A DNA stretch of 64,000 nt, taken from assembly GCF_018595685.2 (NCBI RefSeq), contig NZ_CP092334.1:2446001-2510000 (forward strand), read 5' to 3'. The stretch is from Flavihumibacter rivuli (GTDB lineage: Bacteria; Bacteroidota; Bacteroidia; Chitinophagales; Chitinophagaceae). The notes beneath the pieces are model-generated. The model was given only the letters and a program-made list of their open reading frames with translations, was not told the origin of the DNA and made no database searches. The first letter of the stretch is position 1. Each line of letters starts with the position of its first letter. This document shows positions 26,853 to 36,245 of the stretch, in pieces. Position numbers and translations under genes: made by a program.

Positions 26853-28913
26853 TTAAAACCAGTTGGCAATGACCATGTCAATGATCTTGATGCCAATAAA
26901 CGGGACAAGGATTCCCCCAACCCCATAGATCAATAAGTTCCTCCTGAGCAGGGCCGATGCCCCGATGGGCTTATACGCCACGCCCCTCAAGGCCAGCGGG
27001 ATCAATACCGGGATTATGATGGCATTGAAGATCACTGCGGAGAGGATGGCACTCTCCGGGCTATGCAGCCGCATGATGTTCAAGCCCTGTAATGCGGGTA
27101 TGGATACGATAAATAATGCGGGTACAATAGCGAAGTATTTGGCCACATCATTGGCGATGGAGAAGGTAGTGAGGGTTCCCCTGGTCATTAACAATTGCTT
27201 TCCGATCTCAACGATCTCAATCAGTTTCGTAGGGTCATTGTCGAGGTCCACCATATTCCCTGCCTCTTTAGCTGCCTGGGTGCCGCTGTTCATGGCCACG
27301 CCAACATCAGCCTGTGCCAGGGCCGGGGCATCATTGGTGCCGTCGCCCATCATGGCCACCAGCTTACCAGCTGCCTGCTCTCGCCTGATGTAGTTCATTT
27401 TATCCTCCGGCTTCGCTTCCGCAATGAAATCATCCACCCCAGCCTTATCAGCGATGTATTTTGCCGTGAGCGGATTATCCCCTGTTACCATTACCGTTTT
27501 CACGCCCATTTTCCTGAGCCGGCTAAACCGCTCCTGGATTCCGGGCTTGATGATATCCTGTAATTCTATCACCCCTATCGCCAGGTTATTGTTCGCCACC
27601 ACAAGTGGAGTTCCGCCGTTGGCGGCAATGGTCCTGACCCTTTCAGTGAGATCGGCAGGGATCTGGTTACCGGCTTTCTCCACCTGGCCCCTGATCGCAT
27701 CGTAAGCCCCTTTCCTGATTTTCGTACCATCGGGCAGGTCAACCCCACTGCTCCTGGTCTCTGCCGTGAAGGCAACAAAACGGGCACTCCCTGTTTCCTT
27801 GCTCACCCGGTCTACGCCCAGCCCGGCAGCCAACTCAATGATTGATTTGCCTTCAGGCGTATCGTCAGCCAGTGAGGCCAGCACACAGGATTCAATAAAC
27901 CTTCCATTATCCCATCCTGCTGCGGGCCAGAAATGGGTGGCTTTGCGGTTGCCAATGGTAATGGTACCGGTCTTATCCAATAACAGGGTGTCCACATCCC
28001 CGGCGGTCTCAACTGCCTTACCGCTTTTGGTGATCACATTGGCCCTTAATGCCCTGTCCATTCCCGCAATACCGATCGCACTCAGCAAGCCCCCAATGGT
28101 GGTGGGAATAAGGCAGACAAATAAAGCAATGTAGGCAGCAATGGGTATTGGCGTTTGGGAATAGTCAGCAAAAGGCTTAAGCGTTATACAAACAATAATG
28201 AATACAAGGGTGAATCCCGCCAACAGGATGGTCAGGGCAATTTCATTAGGTGTCTTTTGACGTGATGCACCTTCTACCAGAGCGATCATTTTATCCAGGA
28301 AACTCTCCCCCCTTTCGGTGGTCACCCTTACAATGATCTTGTCCGACAATACTTTTGTTCCGCCGGTTACGGATGATTTGTCGCCACCTGCCTCCCTGAT
28401 CACAGGGGCTGATTCACCAGTGATGGCACTTTCATCAACGGTAGCGATACCCTTCACAATCTCCCCGTCTATGGGGATGATGTCCCCGGCTTCACAAATA
28501 AAATGATCCCCTTTCATCAGTTGGGAGGAAGGCACTACCTTGATCTCATTGGTGAAAACCTCCCCCACCGGGATAATCTTCCTCGCGGGGGTATCCTCCC
28601 TCGTCCTGCGAAGGCTATCGGCCTGCGCCTTACCCCTCGCTTCAGCAAGGGCTTCTGCGAAATTGGCAAACAAAAGGGTGAACAACAGTACAAGAAAAAT
28701 GATGAAGTTGTAAGTGAAGCTTCCCTGTGATCGTTCACCGGCAAGGACCCATGCGCAAACAAAGGCCATCACCATGGTCCCTATTTCCACCGTGAACATA
28801 ACAGGATTACGGAACTGGACCCTTGGATCCAGTTTTACAAAAGCCTGCCTGACTGCTTGCTTCAGCAGTTTGGATGCAAATAAACTGGTACCGCTTCTTG
28901 GATGTATTGACAT
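26853..28913 (-). CDS. kdpB: Potassium-transporting P-type ATPase subunit B
   Basis: The 686-residue catalytic subunit of the high-affinity Kdp K+ pump. P-type ATPase motifs are intact: 'TGES' (about 165-168) in the actuator domain, the phosphorylated 'DKTGT' with Asp313, 'MVTGDN' and '[16 protein letters not shown]' in the hinge. Membrane helices fit the family (N-terminal pair about 38-90, then about 226-290, and three at the C-terminus). The order on the minus strand is kdpF-kdpA-kdpB-kdpC with short gaps (48 and 20 nt), the normal operon order. The start [10 protein letters not shown] leads directly into the first helix. Confidence 0.98.
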   Translation of the reverse strand: MSIHPRSGTSLFASKLLKQAVRQAFVKLDPRVQFRNPVMFTVEIGTMVMAFVCAWVLAGERSQGSFTYNFIIFLVLLFTLLFANFAEALAEARGKAQADSLRRTREDTPARKIIPVGEVFTNEIKVVPSSQLMKGDHFICEAGDIIPIDGEIVKGIATVDESAITGESAPVIREAGGDKSSVTGGTKVLSDKIIVRVTTERGESFLDKMIALVEGASRQKTPNEIALTILLAGFTLVFIIVCITLKPFADYSQTPIPIAAYIALFVCLIPTTIGGLLSAIGIAGMDRALRANVITKSGKAVETAGDVDTLLLDKTGTITIGNRKATHFWPAAGWDNGRFIESCVLASLADDTPEGKSIIELAAGLGVDRVSKETGSARFVAFTAETRSSGVDLPDGTKIRKGAYDAIRGQVEKAGNQIPADLTERVRTIAANGGTPLVVANNNLAIGVIELQDIIKPGIQERFSRLRKMGVKTVMVTGDNPLTAKYIADKAGVDDFIAEAKPEDKMNYIRREQAAGKLVAMMGDGTNDAPALAQADVGVAMNSGTQAAKEAGNMVDLDNDPTKLIEIVEIGKQLLMTRGTLTTFSIANDVAKYFAIVPALFIVSIPALQGLNIMRLHSPESAILSAVIFNAIIIPVLIPLALRGVAYKPIGASALLRRNLLIYGVGGILVPFIGIKIIDMVIANWF

Positions 28914-28961
28914 TTCAATTCTTTTAAAAGGCTTTACGAAAAAAATGATCTTTCCCGGTTA

Positions 28962-30704
28962 TTACTGTATACTGAAATACTCTGCGATCGGGCCCAGGGC
29001 CAGGGAAGGGAAGAAGGCCAGTGCGGCAATGATCAGTTTTACGCAGAGGATCATCAATCCAAAGGTGAGGGTATCAGCCTTCAGTGTGCCAGCACTCTCG
29101 GGGATGTACTTCTTCTTCGCCAGCAACCCGGCAATGGCCACCGGACCGATGATCGGCAGGAACCTTGACAACAGCAGTATTATCCCTGTGGATATATTCC
29201 AGAATGGGTTGTTATCGCCCAGGCCTTCCAACCCACTGCCATTGTTGGCTGCAGCGGAAGTGTATTCATAGAGCATCTCACTGAACCCATGGTAACCAGG
29301 ATTATTCAACCAGTTGGAGGCCGCCTGCCCTTTTCCGGAAGTATCAGCAAACCACCAACCCATATCGGAAACATGAGCGGCGCAATAACTGGCAATGGCA
29401 GTTCCGGCAAGGATGAGCAGGGGATGCAACAAAGCAATGATCATGGCGATCTTCATCTCCCTTGCTTCTACCTTCTTTCCCAAAAATTCCGGTGTGCGGC
29501 CAACCATTAAGCCACTGATGAAGACAGCGATGATGAGGTAGACAAAAAAGTTGAGCAGCCCAACCCCGCATCCTCCGTAGAAGGAATTGACCATCATACC
29601 CAGCATCTGGTTCATTCCCGAGAGGGGCATGGAACTATCATGCATGGAGTTGACCGATCCGGTGGAGATCACAGTAGTGGCAATACTCCAGTAAGCGGAA
29701 ACAACAGGACCAAACCTGGTCTCCTTACCTTCCATCGCCCCGGACGAACAATCAATACCCATCCTTGCAATAGCTGGATTCCCCTTTGCTTCTGCAACAA
29801 TGGTCGGAATGACCAGTGCCAGGAAACCGACAGTCATGACCCCGAGAATCACTAATGCCAGTTTGCGCTTCTTTAACCAATAACCCATTGCAAAGACCAA
29901 TGCGATGGGAATGATCACCTGTGCGATCAGTTGAATGGCATTGGTCAGGTAGCTGGGATTCTCCAGGGGGTGTGCAGAATTGGCCCCGAAGAACCCTCCA
30001 CCATTTGTTCCGAGATGTTTGATGGCAACGAAAGCCGCAACGGGTCCCCTGCTCACCTCAACTGTATCGCCCTGCAGGGTAACCAACGACTCCTTCCCCT
30101 TGAATGTCATCGGGCTTCCGGAAAAAGCCAGCATACTGGCTATTATTATGCTAAGGGGGAGAAGGATCCTGGTACAACTCAATAGGAAGTACCGGTAAAA
30201 ATTTCCCAACTGCTCTGTGGTGCGTTCCTTCAATCCATTGATCACCACAGCGGCAACTGCTACCCCTGTGCCGGCGGAAACAAATTGAAGGAACATCAAA
30301 GCAAAGACCTGCGAAAAATAACTGACACCGGTTTCCCCACTATAGTGCTGCAGGTTGCAATTCACCAGGAAGGAGATGGCCGTATTAAAGGCCAGGTCAG
30401 GTGTCATATTGGGATTGCCATCCGGATTCAAAGGCAGGTATTGCTGGTTCATCAGGATCACCATGGCTAAAAGGAACCACACCAAATTGATGGTCAGCAT
30501 TGCAACCAGGTGCTGCTTCCAGGTCATCCCTTGCTTCGGGTCAATCCCTGCTGTCCGGTAAATAAGTCGTTCAACAGCTGATAGAACAGGATCAAGCATG
30601 GTCCGCTCACCAATAAATACCCTGGCTATATACCTTCCCAGTGGTATGGAGAGCAAAATGGTCAGGAGAAATATGGAAATGACTCCCAAAACCTCAGTAT
30701 TCAT
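28962..30704 (-). CDS. kdpA: Potassium-transporting ATPase subunit A
   Basis: The 580-residue K+-binding channel-like subunit of the Kdp pump. Ten membrane helices are evident. The selectivity-loop glycines appear in 'SAGTGVAVAAVVINGL', 'HLGTNGGGFFGANSAHPLEN', 'MMVNSFYGGCGVGLLNFFVY' and the late 'AAANNGSGLEGLG', which correspond to the four pore loops of the superfamily of K+ transporters. The start MNTEVLGVIS is at the head of the first helix. The kdpF gene ends 85 nt upstream. Length is slightly above the E. coli protein (557), as in other Bacteroidota. Confidence 0.98.
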   Translation of the reverse strand: MNTEVLGVISIFLLTILLSIPLGRYIARVFIGERTMLDPVLSAVERLIYRTAGIDPKQGMTWKQHLVAMLTINLVWFLLAMVILMNQQYLPLNPDGNPNMTPDLAFNTAISFLVNCNLQHYSGETGVSYFSQVFALMFLQFVSAGTGVAVAAVVINGLKERTTEQLGNFYRYFLLSCTRILLPLSIIIASMLAFSGSPMTFKGKESLVTLQGDTVEVSRGPVAAFVAIKHLGTNGGGFFGANSAHPLENPSYLTNAIQLIAQVIIPIALVFAMGYWLKKRKLALVILGVMTVGFLALVIPTIVAEAKGNPAIARMGIDCSSGAMEGKETRFGPVVSAYWSIATTVISTGSVNSMHDSSMPLSGMNQMLGMMVNSFYGGCGVGLLNFFVYLIIAVFISGLMVGRTPEFLGKKVEAREMKIAMIIALLHPLLILAGTAIASYCAAHVSDMGWWFADTSGKGQAASNWLNNPGYHGFSEMLYEYTSAAANNGSGLEGLGDNNPFWNISTGIILLLSRFLPIIGPVAIAGLLAKKKYIPESAGTLKADTLTFGLMILCVKLIIAALAFFPSLALGPIAEYFSIQ

Positions 30705-30789
30705 ATATCGTTCATTTAAAAGTTAAGATTCGGAACTTTCCATCCGGATCCATCAGATCAGGCATTCCAGGAAACGGGAAGCGGGTCAA

Positions 30790-30867
30790 CTAAAATTTTT
30801 CAGGCTTTACCAGGGCATAACACATATAAAAGAATACCAGTATAGCCACTATAAACAGGATGATCAT
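30790..30867 (-). CDS. kdpF: KdpF, small subunit of the K+ pump
   Basis: A 25-residue membrane peptide: one helix (residues 2-20) followed by 'KPEKF' at the C-terminus, the hallmark of KdpF. It is directly upstream of kdpA, which is its conserved place. KdpF stabilises the KdpABC complex and is bound at the KdpA/KdpB interface. The gene is too short for ordinary gene finders. The reading frame was translated by hand: ATG at 30867, TAG at 30792 to 30790. Confidence 0.88.
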   Translation of the reverse strand: MIILFIVAILVFFYMCYALVKPEKF

Positions 30868-30893
30868 AATTGGTGATTTTAAATACTTGTCGG

Positions 30894-30977
30894 TCAAATG
30901 CTTTCAAACCAATCCACAGATTTGAAAAGCAGCCAAAAACCCAAAAGCGCCAGCAGGAACAGGATAATGGTGATCAT
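30894..30977 (-). CDS. Kdp-linked micro-protein, 27 aa, single membrane helix
   Basis: A hand-translated 28-codon frame (ATG at 30977, TGA at 30896 to 30894). The peptide has a strongly hydrophobic N-terminal stretch ('MITIILFLLALLGFWLLF') and a polar, aromatic tail ('KSVDWFESI'). It overlaps the 39-codon frame upstream by 4 nt (ATGA) and ends 26 nt before kdpF. Size and topology resemble KdpF (an N-out, short cytoplasmic tail type) but the tail lacks the PEKF signature. I do not recognise a named family. Translational coupling and operon position argue that it is a real pump- or sensor-associated peptide. Confidence 0.6.
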   Translation of the reverse strand: MITIILFLLALLGFWLLFKSVDWFESI

Positions 30978-31093
30978 AGGTATTGATTTAAGAAACGGTA
31001 CAACAATCCGGTAGTAAACAGCAGGGCTACTGTCATAAGGAATACATGGTAAGGCCTTACCTCAACATGCTTCAGGGGAACATGCTTGCTCAT
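30974..31093 (-). CDS. Kdp-linked micro-protein, 39 aa, single membrane helix
   Basis: A hand-translated 40-codon frame (ATG at 31093, TGA at 30976 to 30974). The N-terminal 16 residues are basic and His-rich ('MSKHVPLKHVEVRPYH'). One helix of about 20 residues follows ('VFLMTVALLFTTGLLY') and a short tail ends in 'RFLNQYL'. It overlaps the next micro-ORF by 4 nt. It is the first frame after the candidate sigma-54 promoter. The positive-inside rule places the N-terminus in the cytoplasm. No family is recognised, and function is unknown beyond the Kdp context. Confidence 0.6.
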   Translation of the reverse strand: MSKHVPLKHVEVRPYHVFLMTVALLFTTGLLYRFLNQYL

Positions 31094-31118
31094 GAAATAG
31101 ATTTTGCATAGAATGCTT

Positions 31119-31136
31119 CAAATCCAGCGCCAATGG
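31119..31136 (-). promoter_or_regulatory. Candidate sigma-54 (-24/-12) promoter of the kdp operon
   Basis: On the minus strand TGGCGCT-GGAT-TTGAA fits TGGCACG-N4-TTGCA with the correct GG-to-GA spacing but GA instead of GC at -12. It is about 26 nt before the first micro-ORF. The upstream NtrC-type gene makes a sigma-54 promoter expected here. Confidence 0.4.
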
Positions 31137-31155
31137 TTTCAAGCAATGGTCATAT

Positions 31156-31194
31156 ATCCTTTCAAAATCAATATGGAAAAGGGTTTGAAAGGAT
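31156..31194 (-). promoter_or_regulatory. Dyad, possible enhancer site for the NtrC-type regulator
   Basis: Perfect 11-bp inverted arms, ATCCTTTCAAA (31156-31166) and TTTGAAAGGAT (31184-31194), 17 nt apart. It lies just upstream of the candidate -24/-12 promoter, where NtrC-family activators usually bind. Confidence 0.45.
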
Positions 31195-31219
31195 TCATCG
31201 AAAGAAGGATGGAGATTCC

Positions 31220-31251
31220 TAAAATGAAAAACCCTTTCATTTTGAAAGGGT
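31220..31251 (-). terminator. Rho-independent terminator after the NtrC-type regulator
   Basis: On the minus strand ACCCTTTCA and TGAAAGGGT form a perfect 9-bp stem around AAA, followed by TTTTCATTTT. It begins 32 nt after the regulator's stop. The stem shares the CTTTCA/TGAAAG core with the dyad at 31156-31194, so a second protein-binding role is possible. Confidence 0.65.
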
Positions 31252-31282
31252 CCTTTATCAAACTGGTAGGAAATCACAACTG

Positions 31283-32614
31283 CTACAGTCCGTATTCTTC
31301 GATCTTACGGTACAAGGTAGCAATGCCGATACCCAATAATTCCGCAGCCCTTGTTTTGTTTCCTTTTACAAGCGAGAGCACCTTACGGATATGCAGTTTT
31401 TCCATATTCGCCAGACTATACGATTCTCTTGCATCAGCAGCAGCTTCTTTCAGGTCAGCTGGAAGGTCGTTAATAGTTAATGAATCCTCTTCGCATAGGA
31501 TAACAGCGCGTTCAATTATATTCTTTAGCTCCCTGACATTCCCCCGCCAGCTATAGGACCGGAGGCAATCCAGTGCATCCTTGCTGATGGAACGGATCTT
31601 CTTCCTATTGGCCTTATTGTACCTGGTTAAGAATTGGTTGGCCAGCATTTCAATATCGGAAAGCCGATCCCTAAGGGAAGGGATTTGGATCGTAAATGCT
31701 GATATCCTGAAATACAGGTCTGGTCTGAAATTGAGGGTATCCTCCGGCCTGTTCAAACTCCTGTTGGTAGCGGCAATGATCCTTATATCCACCTTGGTCG
31801 GCTTGCTATCCCCCAGCCGGTTGAACTCCATGGTTTCCAAAACCCTTAGCAATTTGGCTTGCAGGGACATCGGCATTTCCCCAATCTCATCCAGGAACAG
31901 GGTTCCACCATGGGCTTCCTGGAAAAGCCCCTTTTTATCCTTGTCCGCACCAGTAAATGCACCCTTTGCATACCCGAACAATTCACTTTCCAGAAGGTCG
32001 GCGGGGAAGGCGCTGCAATTAATGGCCACAAAATTTCCCTTTGACCGGCTGCTGGCATAATGAATGGCCTGGGCAAACAATTCTTTCCCAACTCCTGTTT
32101 CACCCTGCAGCAATACGGTAGCCTCGGTTGGCGCGACTTTCCGGGCTAGCTGTTTAGCTTCCTTGATCGCGGGTGAATCGCCAATGATCTGGTCAAAATG
32201 GTAAGGCTCCCCGATCTTCTTTTCCAATTGCTCCACCTTACTGCTCAACTCGGCAAAAGCAAATGCCCTGGCCAGCACAGGTATCAGTTTATCGTTATCA
32301 TCCCCTTTCACCAGGTAATCGAATGCTCCGCGACGCATGGCTTCCACACCATCGGCAATAGTGGCATAGGCAGTCATTACTATTACAACTGCATTCGGGA
32401 ATTTTTCCCTGATGACCGGAACCAGGTCAATGCCATTTCCATCTGGTAACTTTACATCGGTCAGGATAACCCTGATCTCTCCATGACCCCCCAACACCTT
32501 CATTGCTTCCTTACAGTTACCTGCTTCCAATACCTGGTAGCCTTCCATGCCAATGACCCGGGAATACAACTGCCGAAGCTTCAACTCATCATCTACGATC
32601 AGGATGCTTTTCAT
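31283..32614 (-). CDS. NtrC-type sigma-54-dependent response regulator of the Kdp locus
   Basis: A 443-residue response regulator with three domains. The receiver domain (1-~120) has Asp53 in 'LTDVKLPDGNG'. The AAA+ domain has Walker A 'GETGVGKE' (171-178), the sigma-54 contact loop 'GAFTGA' (218-223) and 'GGTLFLDEIGEM'. A Fis-type helix-turn-helix closes the protein ('VKGNKTRAAELLGIGIATLY'). It should activate sigma-54 promoters after phosphorylation. It lies upstream of the kdp genes, separated by a terminator and a likely -24/-12 promoter. Classical kdp operons are controlled by KdpE (OmpR type), so this is a swapped regulator type. The partner kinase is probably the one at 22258-23964. 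Confidence 0.92.
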   Translation of the reverse strand: MKSILIVDDELKLRQLYSRVIGMEGYQVLEAGNCKEAMKVLGGHGEIRVILTDVKLPDGNGIDLVPVIREKFPNAVVIVMTAYATIADGVEAMRRGAFDYLVKGDDNDKLIPVLARAFAFAELSSKVEQLEKKIGEPYHFDQIIGDSPAIKEAKQLARKVAPTEATVLLQGETGVGKELFAQAIHYASSRSKGNFVAINCSAFPADLLESELFGYAKGAFTGADKDKKGLFQEAHGGTLFLDEIGEMPMSLQAKLLRVLETMEFNRLGDSKPTKVDIRIIAATNRSLNRPEDTLNFRPDLYFRISAFTIQIPSLRDRLSDIEMLANQFLTRYNKANRKKIRSISKDALDCLRSYSWRGNVRELKNIIERAVILCEEDSLTINDLPADLKEAAADARESYSLANMEKLHIRKVLSLVKGNKTRAAELLGIGIATLYRKIEEYGL

Positions 32615-32630
32615 AAATTGTAATGTTAAG

Positions 32631-32661
32631 CAAAGCTAACCTGTAGGTATAATACATTCAA
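32631..32661 (-). promoter_or_regulatory. Promoter of the NtrC-type regulator (TTG-N20-TAGCTTTG)
   Basis: On the minus strand a TTG (32661 to 32659) is followed after exactly 20 nt by TAGCTTTG (32638 to 32631), a good match to the Bacteroidota -33/-7 promoter. The start codon is 17 nt beyond the box. Confidence 0.6.
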
Positions 32662-32677
32662 TAAATCATTTGGCCAT

Positions 32678-34762
32678 ATGGCAAGAACGAGCTCTTCTGT
32701 AACCCTGAAATCCATTTTCACTGCTGTACTGTTCACATTGGGCATACAGTCATTCTGCCAAACCTTAGATCCTCGCACCATTGACATCGTCCGCGATAAA
32801 TGGGGCGTCCCCCATATCTATGCACCAACCGATGCCGGAACAGCTTATGGACTGGCATGGGCACATGCGGAAGATGATTTTGAAACCATCCAGCTGGGCT
32901 TTCTCGCCGGTAAGCAAATGCTTGGACTGGCCAGGGGCAAGGAAGGCGCGAAAGTGGATTATGTGATGCAACTGCTGAGGGCAAGGGACCTGGTAGAAGC
33001 TAAATACGATACCGACCTCTCCACTGCTTTCAAGGCCCTGCTGCAAGGTTATGCGGATGGGATAAATGCCTATGCGGCCAAACATCCCAAAGAGGTATTA
33101 GTGAAAAAACTCTTTCCCCTTGGTCCCAAGGACATGCTGGCTTATTCCGTATTGCAGCTATGCGTTTCCAATGGCGCCGATGAAGCCATCCAACGCATCA
33201 TGAGCGGTAAGGCAGCCAGGCCACTGAATACCCTGAAACCGGGCGGCTCCAATGCCTATGCATTCAATTCAAGGATCACCGCCGATGGGCAGGTGTACCT
33301 CAACATCAATTCACACCAACCACTTGAGGGACCGGTCAGCTGGTACGAAGCCCACCTCAATAGCAACGAAGGCTGGAACATGCTCGGCGCCTTGTTTCCC
33401 GGCGCCCCGGTAGTATTGCATGGTTGCAATGAATACCTGGGCTGGGCCCATACGGTCAACAATCCGGACAAGCTCGATATCTACCAGCTGGAAACAGATC
33501 CTGCCCAACCTGGACAATACAAGGTGGACGGGGAATGGCTGCCACTGGAAACAAGGAAGGCCAGGCTGAAGGTGAAGATCGCTGGACTACCGTTGACCAT
33601 TAAACGAAAAATATACTGGAGCATCTATGGTCCTGCCATCATCACAAAAGAGGGAACATTTGCTTTCAGAACTTCCGCATTGTTTGATATCCGCGCCCTG
33701 GAACAATGGTACAGGATGAATAAGGCAAGCAACTTTACATCCTTCATGGAAGCACTGGCGATGCAGGCCATTCCGGGCTACAATATTGTTTATGGCGATA
33801 GGTACGATACTATCTACTACCTCAGCAACGCGGTACTACCTGTCCGTGATCCTGCCTTTAACTGGAAAACAACAGTTCCCGGCAATACGCGCAAAACACT
33901 CTGGACAAATTACCAACCCTTGAATGCCCTGCCCCAGTTATTGAATCCGACATCAGGATACCTGTACAACAGCAACCACTCCCCTTTTATTTGTTCGGCT
34001 CCTGCGGATAACCTCAATGCGCGGTTGTTTGATACCACCATGGGCTACGAAGTGCACAATAACAACAGGAGCATCCGGTTCCAGCAATTGATCCAGCCGG
34101 TCAGCAAACTGGATTATGAGCAATTCAAAAACATCAAATACGACCAGCAATTACCCCAAGCCCTGGCTTATCCAACAAAGTCCGAAGCCCTCTTTGCATT
34201 GGAAGCTTCCAACTACCCTGAACTTGCGGAAATCATCAACACCTTGCAACAGTGGGACAGGAAAGCTGTTGCAGAAAGCAAGGGTGCGGCCATCTTCTCC
34301 ATTGCTTACTACTATGTTACGGAGCAGTTAAATGCAGGCAGGACAGAGTTCAGGAATATGGACAAGGAAACAGCCCTTGAAGTAATGAGGGCCGTAAAGG
34401 CCTATCTCGATAAATACTTCAATGGCAGGATCGTCAGTCTGGGCGAATACCAGCATTTGGTGAGGGGAGATAAGGCCATTCCATTGCCAGGCCTGCCAGA
34501 TGTCATTGCTTCCATGGAATCCACCAACTGGAAAGATGGGAAGGTAAAGGGAAGGCAAGGCGAATCCTATATAGAACTGGTGCGGTTTACCAGCGAAGGT
34601 CCCATCATTGAGTCCATCAATTGCTATGGCGCCTCCAACAAGAAAAACAGTCCGCACTATGCAGACCAGATGGAACTTTTCGTCCAGCAGAAGACCAAAC
34701 CCATGACCCTGAAAAGGGAAGAAGTGTACCAACAGGCTGCCCGCATCTACCATCCCGAATGA
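32678..34762 (+). CDS. Penicillin acylase-family protein (Ntn hydrolase)
   Basis: A 694-residue exported enzyme of the penicillin/acyl-homoserine-lactone acylase family. The signal peptide runs to about 'IQSFCQ' (residue 28). The alpha-chain signature 'VRDKWGVPHIYAPTDAGTAY' is followed by 'GLAWAHAEDDF'. The precursor cleavage site and nucleophile are at 'GGSNAYAF' (Ser191). Later 'LHGCNEYLGWAHTVNNPD' supplies the Asn and oxyanion-hole region. Self-cleavage gives alpha and beta chains in the periplasm. Substrates in this family include penicillins and N-acyl-homoserine lactones; which one applies is unknown. It is divergent from the Kdp regulator, with a shared bidirectional terminator at its end. 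Confidence 0.92.
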   Translation: MARTSSSVTLKSIFTAVLFTLGIQSFCQTLDPRTIDIVRDKWGVPHIYAPTDAGTAYGLAWAHAEDDFETIQLGFLAGKQMLGLARGKEGAKVDYVMQLLRARDLVEAKYDTDLSTAFKALLQGYADGINAYAAKHPKEVLVKKLFPLGPKDMLAYSVLQLCVSNGADEAIQRIMSGKAARPLNTLKPGGSNAYAFNSRITADGQVYLNINSHQPLEGPVSWYEAHLNSNEGWNMLGALFPGAPVVLHGCNEYLGWAHTVNNPDKLDIYQLETDPAQPGQYKVDGEWLPLETRKARLKVKIAGLPLTIKRKIYWSIYGPAIITKEGTFAFRTSALFDIRALEQWYRMNKASNFTSFMEALAMQAIPGYNIVYGDRYDTIYYLSNAVLPVRDPAFNWKTTVPGNTRKTLWTNYQPLNALPQLLNPTSGYLYNSNHSPFICSAPADNLNARLFDTTMGYEVHNNNRSIRFQQLIQPVSKLDYEQFKNIKYDQQLPQALAYPTKSEALFALEASNYPELAEIINTLQQWDRKAVAESKGAAIFSIAYYYVTEQLNAGRTEFRNMDKETALEVMRAVKAYLDKYFNGRIVSLGEYQHLVRGDKAIPLPGLPDVIASMESTNWKDGKVKGRQGESYIELVRFTSEGPIIESINCYGASNKKNSPHYADQMELFVQQKTKPMTLKREEVYQQAARIYHPE

Positions 34763-34796
34763 ACCGGTCATAACGTCCAATAACATATTCTCCTGA

Positions 34797-34832
34797 AATG
34801 AAAAAAGCTGCCCAATTGGGCAGCTTTTTGTT
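34797..34832. terminator. Bidirectional terminator (acylase / first SusD)
   Basis: A perfect 14-bp-class palindrome, AAAAAGCTGCCCA / TGGGCAGCTTTTT (about 34802-34829), serves the acylase gene on the plus strand and the susCD pair on the minus strand. Confidence 0.85.
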
Positions 34833-34850
34833 ATTGGTTGGAAAGTGGAA

Positions 34851-36227
34851 TTAGTAACCAGGGTTCTGGGCAATGATACCGCCACTGGTTTGCACTTCAC
34901 GCAATGGAATAGGCCACAGTGCGCGGAATGCTTCAGTCAAACCAAGCTTGTTCCAGCGACGCAGGTCGAACCAACGGTGACCCTCATGCGCGAATTCAAG
35001 ACGACGTTCGATTTCCAGTTGAGTCAGGAAAGCATCTACTGTAGTTGCGGTAAAGTCAGCCAGGCCTGCACGCTTACGTACGATATTCAGGTCCTTCAGT
35101 GCATTCTCCAGGTCCGGGGTAGCCTTGCGGGCACGGGCTTCAGCCCTGATCAACCACAGTTCTGCCAGGCGGATAACGATCACGTTATCATCACCGGAGA
35201 TACGGGAGGCTTTCCTTGTCTTATTAGCAGGAATACCAGGCGCTGCAACAGTGTAGTTCACCCCCTTACGCAGGTCACCATCAGGATGCGCATCCCTCAG
35301 GCTGGTAGATGAAGTGATCTCATTCCTTCCACCCAGGCTACCGGGATAGTAGAAGAAGGCGATGGAGTTGGCATCATCGGGATAGAAAGGCAATTCCAGG
35401 ATGCTTTCAGGCTTAACGTTCTTGCTCAGCCAGAGTGAAGAATAATCTGCAGCGAGGCCACCTGTTGCACTGGCGCTTACACCCAATCCGGTAAGAACGG
35501 CAGTAGCGGCTGTTTCAGCAGCATCCCACTCACCAAGGTAAAGGTGTACCCTTGCCTTGAGCGCATTAGCGGCAGGCAATGAAGCCCTACCAATGGAGTT
35601 GCTGGCCGGAAGGCTGGCAATCGCAGCGTCCAGGTCGGCCTTGATGGCAGCCCAAACTTCTGATTCAGTGGCTTTAGCCTTTGGTGCAGCATCCGCAGGG
35701 GTCAATGTGGGAACCAGGTACAAGGGAAGTCCCTGACCGTTGGCCTTTCCGTAACCATCAGGTGAACCACCAAACACCCTCAACAGGTCAAAATACATGA
35801 GCGCACGGAGGAACCTTGCTTCACCAATGGCCTGGGCCTTGTTGAAAGCGGGATCTTCAATGGTCTCTGCAGACACGATGATGTTGTTGGCGCGGTTGAT
35901 ACCATTGTAGATGGTATTCCACATGTTCGTTGTTTCGGCATTATCAGCCAGGATCTGCCTGGTGAAGATCTGCGCGAAACTAGGGAAGGTACCGGTATGG
36001 ATGATATTGTCGGCGCTCATATCGGTCAATGCCTGGTAGCGCAGTCCATAATAGTTACCACTCTGGAGGATATCATAAGTACCCCTCAGGCCGGCTTCCA
36101 CACCTGTCCTGGTAGTGAAGGCCGTGGTAGCATCCAGGGCTCCCTGGGGCTCTTGTTCCAATACCTTGGTGCAGGACCCCAGTCCGAGCATCGCTGCAAC
36201 CAGTATAGCTATATTCGTTTTTTTCAT
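34851..36227 (-). CDS. SusD/RagB-family nutrient-binding lipoprotein (pair 1)
   Basis: A 458-residue outer-membrane lipoprotein that binds a glycan or peptide and covers the SusC channel. The lipobox 'GLGSC' and the following 'TKVLEQEPQGAL' are typical. SusD TPR-like repeats include 'IGEARFLRALMYFDLLRVFG' and 'ALKARVHLYLGEWDAAETAA', and the C-terminus shows 'FAHEGHRWFDLRRW' and 'QNPGY'. The Met at 36227 (MKKTNIAILV) is preferred over 36236 because it starts the lipoprotein signal. The susC gene ends 18 nt upstream. The substrate is unknown, and no glycoside hydrolase or sensor is adjacent. Confidence 0.93.
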   Translation of the reverse strand: MKKTNIAILVAAMLGLGSCTKVLEQEPQGALDATTAFTTRTGVEAGLRGTYDILQSGNYYGLRYQALTDMSADNIIHTGTFPSFAQIFTRQILADNAETTNMWNTIYNGINRANNIIVSAETIEDPAFNKAQAIGEARFLRALMYFDLLRVFGGSPDGYGKANGQGLPLYLVPTLTPADAAPKAKATESEVWAAIKADLDAAIASLPASNSIGRASLPAANALKARVHLYLGEWDAAETAATAVLTGLGVSASATGGLAADYSSLWLSKNVKPESILELPFYPDDANSIAFFYYPGSLGGRNEITSSTSLRDAHPDGDLRKGVNYTVAAPGIPANKTRKASRISGDDNVIVIRLAELWLIRAEARARKATPDLENALKDLNIVRKRAGLADFTATTVDAFLTQLEIERRLEFAHEGHRWFDLRRWNKLGLTEAFRALWPIPLREVQTSGGIIAQNPGY

Positions 36228-36245
36228 GATCGTCATTTTTTGTGC

